Source of the DNA: Cercis canadensis
Taxonomy: Eukaryota > Streptophyta > Magnoliopsida > Fabales > Fabaceae
DNA: 64,000 nt
Reading direction: 5' to 3'
Assembly (NCBI GenBank): GCA_003255065.1
Contig: QAOA01004830.1
Location: 387,939-451,938 of the forward strand
Below are positions 49,079-64,000 of the stretch, in pieces. Within the stretch, counting starts at the first letter, position 1; every line of letters starts with the position of its first letter. The position numbers and the translations under genes were made by a program. The notes under the pieces are model-generated. The model did no database searches. It was not told the DNA's origin and saw only the letters and a list, made by a program, of their open reading frames with translations.

Positions 49079-51983
49079 GACAGTATCGAGCTACTTGCGA
49101 GTTGTAAATAATATCACAACTTGTTGGTCAATACTACAACGTAACCCCCATGTTCTGATGCTATTTGCAAGTTGGTCAGCACCGTTTTACCTTCACATGT
49201 TGGGGCTCAAATGACGGGTTTGCTTGCTCTTGCCTTACTAGTTGTGGAGGTTTTGGATGATTATTGGGTTGGGTTTGGCAGGAGTATTGATTTGGGTTGC
49301 AGAGGATTAATCATAACCCAAGCCCCAATATTGATAAAATAATATTCAGTATCGAGATATGCAGATATTGAGTAATCTGTAAATAATTCTAACTTTTAAT
49401 CTATTTGGTGTGGTCTAATGATTAACGATAGTTCAAGTAATTTATTAGATATATTAAGTTAAACTAGTTGAAAAGAAAAAAAGACTTGGGAGATATTTCC
49501 TTTCAATAATTTGGCTTGTCGGCTGGACTAAATATAGCATTAGAATTAGTATAGCTTTTTATCTATTGACTATTGTAATGAGGTCCCTGGCATAAATCAG
49601 TACGTTTTTGAAGTTGACATTACATGCGTCAGCTATTTACATGATTCAATCTAGCAGTGGTTCTTTAAAGAATATTTTAATTGTGGTCCAAAAATGTATT
49701 TATGTGGCTTATAGGAAAAAATTTAATTTAATTTAATTTCTCTTTGAAGGTTTTTTTTTTTAATATACATAATAATAAAATAGCCTTTTGATTTGAACCA
49801 CTTTGAGTTTTTGCAATAATTTAGGCGAAAAATACAAAGTAAAAAGGAGTGATGTTATCGACATACCTATAAATTTATATACATTTTTTTTTTTATATTT
49901 GTATAAATTTATTTTATTTCATAAAATAACTATTAGAAAAAAGCTTAAAAGTAGGTAAATAATGCAATTACTTACTAACTTGATGAACTACATTATTACA
50001 TGGTTACAATGTTTATTCTTCTCTTTGAAAATTTGGATTCGAGTCTCACGGTAGCTTCATAATACTAGCTTCCAAGAAATTGTATGCGGCAAAAGATATT
50101 AAAGCTAGTTGTTGACAAAGAATTAGTAACAACCAATTGTTTTTAGCTATCTAAAATTTAATTGCCTAGTTATATATATATTTTTATATAAACACTAATT
50201 ACTCATAGTATCACCCTGATAAAGGTTGAAATCAAATACATGTTATAAATTATTCAAACTTCTTTATTACCAGTACATATCAAATGGCTTGTTCTGTTAT
50301 TTCTTTTGTCTAAAAAAATGACAATACCTCAAGTCATTAGAGGTGATCAGTTTCTTCTTAAATTATACTAAATTAATTTATATATACAGGTGGATCTTAT
50401 CAAATTTAATTAGGAAAGATTCTTCAAGTTTGAACTAGCTCCCAAATAGGAAAACGTTCATAACTTATCAAATGAGGTCATACAACCTAAATAACATGTT
50501 CAACTAGTCACTTAATTCAAAGGCTAATCCAGATCATTGATCTACTTTACTAAAATAAACTACAAGTTGCATTAAAAGTCTCTGGCTAGCCCATTAACAA
50601 TGAAATTTAAAATCTTGTGGTCTCTATAGACTGACGCAATTATTGGACCACCATAACTAGTTTGACTCTGCTATACTTTTAAACAAATGCTTCTTAACTT
50701 GCAAATTATGTAACATTGTCTGCAAAATTTAAACCATAAAAAAAAAATTTAAGTAGGTTCAATTGATGCTATCATGTGTACGTATAATGTAAAATAGTAT
50801 TATAATTATACATTACTCTTTAAAAAAATAAAAATACTCATTCTTTCAGACAGAAAACTGTTTCTTTAAAATTAAAAAAGTGTTATTTAGACACTTTTTT
50901 TTAGTTAAATAATTTTTTTGTCTCTAAATTATTTCTCAAATATCACTTTAATTATTGATTTACTTTTTGTATCATTTTAGTCCTCAAATAATCATTTTAC
51001 TTGTTAAATCAGTCATTTAAATAATTATTTTTAGTGCTGCAAATGACTGATTTAGCGGATAATATGATTATTTGATGATTAAAGTGACACAAAAAAATAA
51101 ATCAAAAGCTAAAGTGACATTTAAAAAGTGACATTTAAAAAATAATTTAAAAAATAGTTTTTTTTTCAAACCACTCTTACATCAACACAGATGTATAACC
51201 AATGGCATAAACTTTCTTAAACTTTTTGTTTTCGAAATCTTTACTGTACAAGTGTAGATATGTTCAAGTGTAAGAATAGTATAAAGAGAAAAAATGTTGG
51301 ACATAAAATTAATCTTTTAAATATTAATAATTGATCATGTCAAGCCACAATAAGTTGAAGCTTTTGCACTAGTCTTGGAACACAGGAGTTAGATAGATTA
51401 GCAGCCTACAAAAGTAACAATTAACAATTTACGTTAGACCAATAGGAAGAAGTTTCAATATTGCTAATACATTGACTAGTAATTTCTTACAAGTTTGGAT
51501 TAAGACTATTTCTAACTGCATATAATAGAAAACATAAAACAACTGATGACGGAATTTTACTTATTTTCACCTTCTCATTTTCCTCCCTGCCAAGCACCCA
51601 TAAGCCTTAACCTATTATATCAAAACACAAAGTGAATATAGTAATTGTTAGATAAAATATCGTGGTAGGGATCACCAATATAAACAAGAATTGATACTTA
51701 TTTACATCATTTATTGTATTTATATCAAGAGAACTTTCTCATGCTACTTAGCATTTTTCAAACTTCAAAATAATTGGTTTCTCGACAACATTGATGAATT
51801 GCTTGTTTATTTACATGAAGAATCATTAATTTTATAGACGACTTGTTCATAAACAACTGATGAAAAGCATAAAACATGGTGTATTAAAAATTAAGTACAT
51901 GACATGAGAATGGATAAATGGAAAGGAGGTCAATGTCTATGGACAGCAGTGCACTTGTGTACAAACAGCGTATGGACCGCGCT
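49079..51983. other. AT-rich intergenic DNA upstream of WRKY, no gene
   Basis: No supported coding region. It contains the MITE at about 50901-51165 and scattered homopolymers. Confidence 0.5.
50901..51165. mobile_element. AT-rich MITE, same family as 27433-27690
   Basis: This is a palindromic element of about 265 bp. Phrases such as ctctaaattatttctcaa and cactttaattattga recur in inverted form near its other end (aagctaaagtgacattt). It parallels the element at 27433-27690 along its length. Confidence 0.65.
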
Positions 51984-52113
51984 TTGACAGTGAAACAAGG
52001 TTGCACCACACCATGCATTGACAAATGACAAAGACTCCATTGAGGTCACTTGCCGCCAGAGCCAACCGTTTAGGTTATATATATATATATATATATATAT
52101 TTCACCTTTGACT
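51984..52113 (+). promoter_or_regulatory. Cluster of TTGAC W-box cores upstream of the WRKY gene
   Basis: TTGAC cores occur at 51984-51988, 52018-52022 and 52108-52112; the last is followed by T and so fits the fuller TTGAC(C/T) W-box. They lie about 360-490 bp upstream of the start codon of a WRKY gene. WRKY proteins bind W-boxes and many WRKY promoters contain them, so self- or cross-regulation is plausible. Confidence 0.45.
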
Positions 52114-52413
52114 GCTTAGCCATGTGACGTCCTCTGATCTGTACGAAGCTTCAACCATAGTACTGAGTAATATACAATTTGCATACCAAAATTCAGCTCT
52201 TCCTTCTCTGTCTTAGCCTCATTAGTGACTTAGATTTTAAAAATATGATTAATTTAATCTTGCAATATTAATAAACTAAGAATGAGCTTAGCATTGGTGT
52301 TGACATATTTCGAGGCGTACGTGGCTGCGTAATGGGCGTGGATGAACACTGAGATCTGAATTTGTTTATACCAAGTCTTTTGAGAGAGTTGATTGGTTTA
52401 TGAATTTGGCATG

Positions 52414-52421
52414 TATAAATA
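52414..52421 (+). promoter_or_regulatory. Candidate TATA box of the WRKY gene
   Basis: TATAAATA lies 53 bp upstream of the start codon at 52474. If used, the 5' leader would be very short. Confidence 0.4.
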
Positions 52422-52473
52422 TGGAGTTTTGAGATAGTGAAGGAGGTCTACTTGTGAAGCAATAATCGAGGAC

Positions 52474-55786
<3,313 letters not shown>

Positions 55787-56017
55787 GTTCCAAAAATCAA
55801 CTCAGATATTATTAGCATCTTTTTCTCTATATTTTGGATAATGTTGCAGGAGAAAATCTGCTCAAATGAAATAGGCTAGATGTACTCTAAAATTACCTTT
55901 GTAAGAGATCCTATCACTTTGTGGATGTCAGAATAGGATATAGAAATACAAAAGGTGAAAATTACAACTAAAAGGAAAGCCATAAATGAATCTTGTCATC
56001 CCCTGATACGAGCAAGG
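55787..56017 (+). other. WRKY 3' flank
   Basis: This is the presumed 3' untranslated region of the WRKY gene; no other feature was seen. Confidence 0.5.
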
Positions 56018-57909
56018 TTTTAAAAATTAAATTGGATTGTTCGATTCAACCGGTCGAATCGGTATCCAATTAATAAAAATGGTTAGGAATATAATTGGAG
56101 AGACGGTTAAACTAATAAAAATTGGTACGAATTTGTGTGAACTAATAAAACTGATGAATCGATTTTCAATAATCGGCCGGTTCACAATTTTTTTTTTTTT
56201 TTTTTAGTTTTTCCGCTGAAAAGGCGTCGGCCTTTTGAAATTGAAATGCTCACCCTCCCCTTTGAGCTCCTCCTTTAGCTTTTCCCCAAATCTCTTCCTC
56301 CCTCACTGACTCGCTCTCTCTCTTTCACTTCGGCCTGCTCATCCTTCTGCTTGCTGCTGCTCTCTTCAAGCTCTTTTTACTGCTCTCTTCCACTCCCCAC
56401 AACTAGCACGTTCAACAGTTACTGCTTTTTTATTGATTGCCTCGGTGGTTTTTTCATTGATTGTGTCGGTAATTTTTTCTGGGTTTTGCTGGTTGTTTTT
56501 TGGTTCATTGCTAGTTTGTTTTGGGTGTGCTGAATTTCTGAAACAGTTGCATTATATTTTCCTTGCTTGTGTTTTTCTTGGGTGGGGCGGTTAAATTGCG
56601 GAATGTTTATAACTTTATATGCTGCTGTTTTGGGGTANCCTCACTGACTCGCTCTCTCTCTTTCACTTCGGCCTGCTCATCCGTCTGCTTGCTGCTGCTC
56701 TCTTCCGCTCCCCACAACTAGCACGTTCAACAGTTACTGCTTTTTCATTGATTGCCTCGGTGGTTTTTTCATTGATTGTGTCGGTAATTTTTTCTGGGTT
56801 TTGCTGGTTGTTTTTTGGTTCATTGCTAGTTTGTTTTGGGTGTGCTGAATTTCTGAAACAGTTGCATTATATTTTCCTTGCTTGTGTTTTTCTTGGGTGG
56901 GGCGGTTAAATTGCGGAATGTTTATAACTTTATATGCTGCTGTTTTGGGGTAATTTGGGATATGAATCAAAGGAAGAGGACAAGCAGAATAGAGAGAGAA
57001 CCATCATCAATTGGATCAACTAAGCGTCAATTTTAAGTTCAGCCACAAGACAAGTCAGATAACAAAAGGAATTGAAAGCCTCTGTGACTTGTGAGCGGAA
57101 CTTCAAAGTGCAAACCCAGTCACAAGGGTTTAATTCTTCAGCTGCTCTTCCCGTGCAGTATCTGGGCAGCTTTTTTATATTAACATATTGGTTTTTTTTT
57201 TTAAAAAAAAGAAATTAATACCATAATTGGGGTTAGCTACATGACTACTAGACTAAAATTAAAAATATGCTCTATATGAAATCTCTATAGCCCTTCTTAC
57301 AAATCTAATGCCATGCTTTCCAGGGTGATGCAGCAGCAACTCTGTTTTGTAGTTTGGTGTATGTCAAGTAATGGAAACATGTAGAACAGATAACTGTTCT
57401 GGTGTTATTTAAGAGTTCTTCCCTCAAAAGCGCAAAAAGTTACAACAAAGACAACTAAACCATCAAATACATTTTTCATGTACTTGTATTTTCTGTCTTA
57501 GTATTGATCAATTCTAATTTTGTGCAACTTGTGATACATAACGAGAAAATAAGGCAATATAAGTCATTATCAAAGAACAGACCAAACACAATACTTATGC
57601 GAATGGAGGATCCTCTTTTATTTTTAATAATAACACTTATGTAATCAAAGGAAAAAGAGAGTGTTCTTTGGCAAGGACTTTTCTTTTAAGATATGCAGAA
57701 GGATTGGACAACATTATTGCATTTTTTATATTTTGTAGCTTTTCCTTTTATTTTTAATAATAACACTTAAATTTAATGATTTGTGTTGCATGCTCTATGT
57801 TTTCTGTGTGAATTTTTAAATTTAAAAAAAAATTGAAGTTAAACCTATTCGACTGGCAGTCCGACCAGTCCAACCAATCATTTTTTGCCACACCGATTTA
57901 ATTTTTAAA
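56018..57909. mobile_element. Probable non-autonomous DNA transposon, about 1.9 kb
   Basis: The left end (ttttaaaaattaaattgg, followed by an accggtcgaatcgg phrase) and the right end (accgatttaatttttaaa) are imperfect inverted copies. The interior is pyrimidine-rich and has no domain that I recognise. A tandem repeat within it is joined by an N at 56638. I found no convincing target duplication, so the ends and superfamily are uncertain. Confidence 0.4.
56302..56953 (+). repeat. Tandem pair of about 320-bp units joined by a single N
   Basis: The segment from cctcactgactcgctc to tttggggta at about 56302-56637 recurs at 56639-56953. The first unit has about 22 extra bases near 56365-56390. The joint is the N at 56638. 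Confidence 0.92.
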
Positions 57910-59294
57910 TCATTGGATGAGTACCATACAGTTTTAAAATACAAGAGTCCATCAGATAATTGTAAGAGTCTGAATTGCTAATTTGTACAATGATCAAATT
58001 ACTCGAAGAAACAAAATAAAAGGATCCACTTTTGGTCATTTGGATTAATCTGAGAATCAATGAACAGTGTTGGTCTATGGCCAAAAATAAGAAAATCAAC
58101 GTTCTTAATGTGATTGGCAGTGTACAAAGGATAGTATCCTACTGGCTTTTCCATCTTTTTGCAGTTTTTCCCCTTTTGCAAAGGAAAATGCTTTTCCTTT
58201 AAAAAATAAAAATGCAATCCATAACGTTTATGAATTTAGAAAATTCACAGATTTATCATCAAGTGACAGTGATTTATGAAAATTCAAGTTATTGATTGCT
58301 GAAATTCAATGTAAGGTGAGCTTTAGATGAGCCAGACACCTCGGTCATCAAGGATGTCATCCATGTCTTAAGGTAGAAGCAACTTTTAAAGCAACATACT
58401 TCATTTACCAAACCGACCAGGAGGAAAAAAAAGGCTCAGCACATGCACAGGGCATGAGTCCTGCAATTAACAACTAAAATTACATAAAATAATTTGTTTA
58501 TTAAGGGATTTTAGCAGGGTTGTCACCATATATTGGAATGAATGGCAACCTTGACTCACTGTTTATGTACAACAGATGACTCCCTCTACTTTCAGAAAAG
58601 AATAACCTCTGACCTCCATTTCCCGCCAAATAACACAGAAAAAAGGAAGAATAATGATTCAATTATTACAAAGCAATTTTGTAAAGAAACTAAATTAGCT
58701 ATGAGATTGATGGACCGCTATATAGAAGCCTCTGTCAAAACCAGCATGCTACTTTCACTGTTTTCTTTATCTTTTCATGCAGCTGCCGCTCTGTAATAAT
58801 ATTTTCTATATAGATTCTTCCGAGGGAGCTAGTATCCAAAACCTACCAAGCAGACACAAAAGAGAAAGAGGGGAAAAGTTCAGTCACTTGATAAAATGGT
58901 CATCGGAATGACCATCTCGGAAATTGTACTGCTTACAATGTAATACAAAGAGAAGTGTCTGAACCAAAACAATTTAAAGCACATGAACAAAGCCAAAGCC
59001 AGAAAGCGTACTTCGAAGTCACTTGCAAGCTAGAGGTCCAATGATAATAAATCACATATCAGGCCTTTACCCATATACACCTATGGTTTATTTTGATTTA
59101 ATGAACAATATATACCCAAAATGTACAAAACAAATAAAACTAATGTATTACTTATTTTCCCAAAGTTTGAATTCAGCTCAACTTTCAGGTAGAATACCAC
59201 TCTCCCTTAGATGCATCATAATTTTATTAGAATATAAGAGAGAAAGTACAAGTCTTACCAATTATAAATTCACCATTACTTGCAAACATTTTAA
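57910..59294. other. Spacer between the transposon and GUF1, no gene
   Basis: AT-rich, no supported coding region. Its right end should contain the 3' untranslated region of the minus-strand GUF1 gene. Confidence 0.5.
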
Positions 59295-62200
59295 CTATGA
59301 AACCTTCAATAGCTCATGAAATGCCTCCTGCGGTATATCAACAGAACCCACCCGTTTCATTCGCTTCTTTCCTTCCTTTTGCTTCTCCAATAACTTCCTC
59401 TTTCGAGTAATATCGCCACCATAACACTTGGCAAGAACATTTTTCCTCATAGCCGAAATCCTAATATCAATACAGAGAGGTTTAACATATCAGTTTTATC
59501 CAAGAAAAAGTTTTATCATATCAGAAACAAAGAGGTTACTTCAACATCCTTAAGGTATGCCAACCAGAGACTTGTTTGTCTGCATTTTGCTTGTTAGGGG
59601 CTTGGAATCCATCTATTTTAAGTCCATTGGATATGAACCACTTACCAATAAAAAGACACTGATTGAGATCAATAACTACATATAAAAAACACAAGGTTCC
59701 ACACTAAACACCCACTGAATAAGTAGCCCAAGATGACACGTTAACATAAAATTTTAAACTGAAACTTACGTTTCCCTTGCTATAACCTTTGACCCAATTG
59801 CAGCTTGTATGGTTATCTCGAACATTTGCCTGTTCAAAATGTAGAGAATCTTGAGATGAGTTGAAATTAAAGCAGAAGTGTTAAAATAATTCCATTATTT
59901 TTTAATACTAAAAGAAGACCTGTCTATAAATTTTTTCAATTTCTCCACCAGTTCACGTCCAACACGTTGTGCTTTCAAGTTATGAACAATGGTTGCCATT
60001 GCATCAACTGGTTGTCCGTTCAAGAGAATATCAAGTTTCACCAGATCGGAATTTTGATAACTGTAATTATGCCCATCAAATGCATCACAATGTAGGAAAT
60101 ATGCTAGTCCAAAATTTCTTTACTTGCTTATATAAATTGATGATATATGACATTAAGACCAGCAGCCAATGAACATATATGGTGATAAAATCTATCAAAT
60201 AAACTACTCTCTTTCACCAGATGTCACATGCTTTTGAATTTTCACTGAGCAACCTAACTAGATTAAGAATTATCAGATAGTTGTTTCAATTCAAATAAAG
60301 TACAGCATATCATTACTGTACAAAGAACATGGGTGCACTAAAATAATCATGCACTCAAAAAAAAGGGGAAATGGGTACTTACTCTGCATCCTCATAATCA
60401 AATGAAGCATAACCTGAAGTTATACTCTTCAATTCATTATAAAAGTCAACAACAATTTCCCTCAGAGGCATGCGATACTTCATGAATGCCCGTTGACTGC
60501 AGGATTGAAACATAAAGGATCATATTTTCAACCACAGATGATGACATCATTGACACATACAGGAAACTGTCAAAGACTTATTTGAAGCTAGTTTAAGACT
60601 TTTAGTAACATTAAAAAGGTAAAGAACAATCTAAAATCAACAAATTCTCCAAATTTTCAGAAAAAGGAAAATGAGAGTTAAGCAAACTATTTTGGTAGAG
60701 CAACCTTACACATTGAACTCAATACCCCAGTAATTCAAACCAATTTCATATTACTCTTACATAGATATATTACTAAAACTGTGTAATTTAAAAAGCAACT
60801 GTAGCACAAAAGTACCTGTCAATAAATGAATACTCCAACTGCTGCCCCCTTCGCTCAGAACAAAGTGTAATAACAGACCCTACATATCTGTGATTTGCAA
60901 TAAATGAAGAGAAAATGAATATTGGCTTGGAATGCGTCAAATGATCAAATAGATAAATTCCAGGGGTGTCCAAGAGCTTACTCACTAGGAATGATAATAG
61001 TGGCTATTACTGTAGGTTCCCAACAGGCTGTCACTCGCTGCTTTGGATTAGAGGGTAATGCAGCAGGATTCTGGACTTCTAACTTGCTGGAAAAAAAAGA
61101 CTCAAATATTAGTAATTCATATGGGAACTTAGTCTGACAGATACTATTTCTATCATTTACCTTCCGTCAGAATACTCAAATATGTAAGGCACAGTAGGAA
61201 TAGTCGAAATAACGTGAGCTCCATATTCCTGTTCACCATAAACAGATATGATTTCTCAGCATAGGTCACAAAATAAAATAAATAAATACAGAAAGAAAGA
61301 AAGAAAGAAAAGAAAAACATAAAATAAAGTCCAAAGAAAACTAAAAATTGATTTTTCTAAATTTATTGCACAAGGGCAAAGTTTAGGTCATGTAAGTTGC
61401 AAGATACATTACATCAGTTATGCATATGTAGAACACATGGAATGCCCAAATTTGGCAGGCCTTTAATTTTACAAATTAATCTTCACCATCAGCCCAAAAT
61501 TATTATTAGCATCCTGCACAGGGAGAACTTACCTGTTCAAGCCGTTGATGGAAAACATCCATGTGTAGTAAGCCTAAGAAACCACACCTGCTTGTAGATC
61601 AAAAGAAATAAAAAGATGATCCACATGCAAATAATCATACATCAAATTATAGAAGAAAGTAAATTTTCCTTCCATTCTTTTAATAGTAGATGCAGGACCT
61701 GAAACCTAGACCAAGTGCTGTACTACTTTCTTTAGTAATAGAGACACTAGCATCATTGCATGTTAGCCTCTCTATTGCATGGTTGAGTGCTTCAAAATCA
61801 GATCCATCTGCTGGATAAAGACCAGAGAATACCATATGTTTTGCTGGCTTGAAGCCTACAATTTAGAAACATCAAAAGCTCACTTAAAAGGATAACATTA
61901 GGAACAGGGAAAATTTGACGATAAAAAATGCATCTAAAAAAGCTATAACGATATCAATATCAACAAGAGAAAAGATCAGATGGGAGGGGAGGGGAAGGGA
62001 GGGAAGAGAAAACATCAGTAGAATCACACCAGTCAGTTTTAGAGCTCCATTTTTTTTAAGAGTGAATAATGAATAATGGTTAAACAATAAAATGAACTCA
62101 GCCCATTTTCTGCAAGTCCATTACCTCTACATTTCACAACATTAAATGATGTCATCTCTACATGATACAAGAAATTCTAAGTACTGTGAGCAGTAAGAAT

Positions 62201-63753
62201 AGCTTAGATGCATGTGCCTCAGAACTAACCATCAATATTCAGGTGACAGGTTCAGAATTCATAATATTGTCTGCACAAGGGAGAGAAAAGATGACAGCCA
62301 TACCTGGAAGAGCCTCTACAGTGCTTCGAGTATGGTGGAGGGTATCTCCAACACGTGCCTCTTTGGTTGAGCGCATGCCACTTACAACATAGCCTACTTG
62401 TCCAGTAAGCAAGGTTCCAGTAGGTTTGAGTTCAGGATTCATGATACCCACATCCAGAGCTTCATAAGACTGTCCAGTCGCTGCAGATGAAATCTTATCC
62501 CCTTTGCGCAGGGCACCGTCAACAACAGCAACATGGCATATTACCCCTTTGTATTCATCATAATATGAATCCAGCAAAAGCATGCGCAGAGGAGAACTGC
62601 TCTTCCCAGGAGGAGGAGGTATGTGCTTTAAGACTGCGGGAAGGACTTGCTCAAGACCCTCCCCTGTTTTAGCAGAGGTTAACAGTGCATCACTTGGCTC
62701 AAGATCAAACATTGACTTTAGTTGAGCCTTCACACGATCAGGATCAGCAGTTGGCTGGTCTATCTTGTTTATGACAGGTATAATTGCCAGGTTAGACTCA
62801 AAAGCGAGATAAAAGTTAGCAACGGTTTGTGCTTGGACTCCTTGAGCAGCATCAACGACCAAAAGTGCACCCTGACAAGCCGCCAATGACCTTGATACTT
62901 CATAACTAAAATCCACATGCCCAGGCGTGTCAATAAGATTTAGAAGGAAGTTAGGTGGATCATGAGCATCACTGTCGTTGCCCCCCTGCACACTATGCGT
63001 ATAGAACATTGTTGCTGTTTGGGCTTTAACTGTAATTCCCCTTTCTCTCTCTACCTACGACATTTGAAACTTCATCAAATAAGTTGCAAATGAGATTTGA
63101 AGCAAGTAAAATATATTCTTCCACTAAAATACCAGACTTTTCTATCAAGTTGTTCCACCTACTGGTAAACCAAACATTTTATTATCCCACTCAAGTACAC
63201 TCGTACATTTCTAATTGGACAAAGAAGTCTATTCTATGACTAATGGGGGAAAAACATTTAAGAGCTTCAAGCCCCTTCAGTACAAGCAGTGAGCTGGGGG
63301 CAACTTTATTCTTCAAAAGGCAAAATTTTTGTAGTAACCCATTTTCATTTCTTGTGAAGAAGCACATCTACTTAAACTAATTGATAAATTTAGAATGTAT
63401 GGTACCTGTAACTTATCAAGATACTGAGGCTGACCATGGCCTTTCTTAATGGTCCCAGTGAGCTCTAGAAGCCGATCAGCAAGAGTAGACTTGCCATGAT
63501 CTACATGAGCAATGATTGAGAAGTTCCTGATTAGCTCTGGAGAATAATGGGTCAAATCTATGCGACTATTTTCTTTGCTGTTTTGGCGGGATTGAGAGCA
63601 GAATAGCGCACGGCTCAGAGCAAATCGTTGATGGGTTAGTCTATTGTTTATGGAATTGCTTCCGAAAATAGAGGAAATTGGGGAGCAATTGCACAACAGG
63701 GACAAGTAATTTGATTGCCTTAGGCTCTTTGAAGCTCTATTCAGATAACCCAT
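59295..63753 (-). CDS. GUF1: Mitochondrial translation factor GUF1 (LepA/EF4 family), 12 exons, 678 aa
   Basis: Exons on the minus strand are 63406-63753, 62304-63054, 61699-61855, 61533-61587, 61161-61228, 60982-61086, 60816-60887, 60383-60496, 59920-60060, 59770-59829 and 59295-59460, which is 11 coding exons; a twelfth, untranslated one is only possible. All junctions are GT-AG and in phase. The product is a LepA-type GTPase: G1 AHVDHGKS near residues 82-89, then DTPGHVDF and [10 protein letters not shown], and the LepA C-terminal domain ([35 protein letters not shown]). It binds ribosomes and is thought to help translation in mitochondria. The N-terminus [20 protein letters not shown] is basic and serine-rich, fitting a mitochondrial presequence, and lines up with the known start of the Arabidopsis protein. 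An upstream in-frame ATG at 63867 would add 38 residues. Confidence 0.94.
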
Positions 63754-63867
63754 TTCAGGGTTTTGGGAGCTAGTTTCTGCAGAAACGATTAACGAAGAAG
63801 AAACAGGGGACAAATTCAGGAGTGAGAATGTGAGATGCATAAAAGCGGCGTCGTTTAGGTCCAGCAT

Positions 63868-64000
63868 CCGCAGCCCATTGGTCCCAATTATCAGGCTGGG
63901 CTCCTTGAGAACATGGGCTCAGGTAGCACAATGTAACCGAGCCCAAGGGACAAGACTAACCAAAAATCCAGTAAAACCAAAAAAAAGAAAAAAAAAAAAA
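63868..64000. other. Upstream edge of GUF1
   Basis: This short stretch 5' of the GUF1 gene ends in an A run at the window border. Too short to judge promoter elements. Confidence 0.4.

Overview
This is a nuclear segment of a dicot plant genome. The evidence is AT-rich DNA, short GT-AG introns, a WRKY transcription factor, a plant cysteine oxidase, a Ty1/copia element and many small DNA transposons. I cannot name the species. Five host genes are supported, and each was rebuilt exon by exon with the reading phase closing to an intact protein. They are an F-box/WD40 protein (minus, 11753-16878, 520 aa), V-type ATPase subunit d (minus, 19392-23734, 351 aa), a plant cysteine oxidase of the PCO1/PCO2 type (plus, 44268-46774, 285 aa), a group IIb WRKY factor of the WRKY72/61 type (plus, 52474-55786, 543 aa) and the mitochondrial GTPase GUF1/LepA (minus, 59295-63753, 678 aa). 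They do not form a pathway; the order looks like ordinary gene neighbourhood.

Layout: 1-11367 holds two nearly identical copies of a decayed copia element with the same downstream flank, separated by an 864-base gap. Next come the F-box/WD40 gene, a 658-bp Mutator-like MITE and the V-ATPase gene, whose first intron holds part of the same MITE family. From about 24 to 43.7 kb there is no gene. That stretch holds a tRNA-derived SINE, a LINE tail with a solo LTR nested in it, a 3.5-kb direct duplication, AT-rich MITEs and a striking 1.87-kb foldback element with 9-bp target site duplications whose inner arms are degenerate telomere-like repeats. The PCO gene, a repeat-poor spacer, the WRKY gene, a probable DNA transposon and GUF1 complete the window.

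A recurring pattern is that single N characters (32515, 38183, 48849, 56638) and one long gap (5811-6674) lie between direct repeats. In two introns a MITE 'filled site' sits next to a copy of its 'empty site'. The simplest reading is unmerged contig ends or two haplotypes laid head to tail, so copy numbers here should not be trusted without long reads. I found no new gene system. The telomere-like foldback transposon is the most unusual object in the window.
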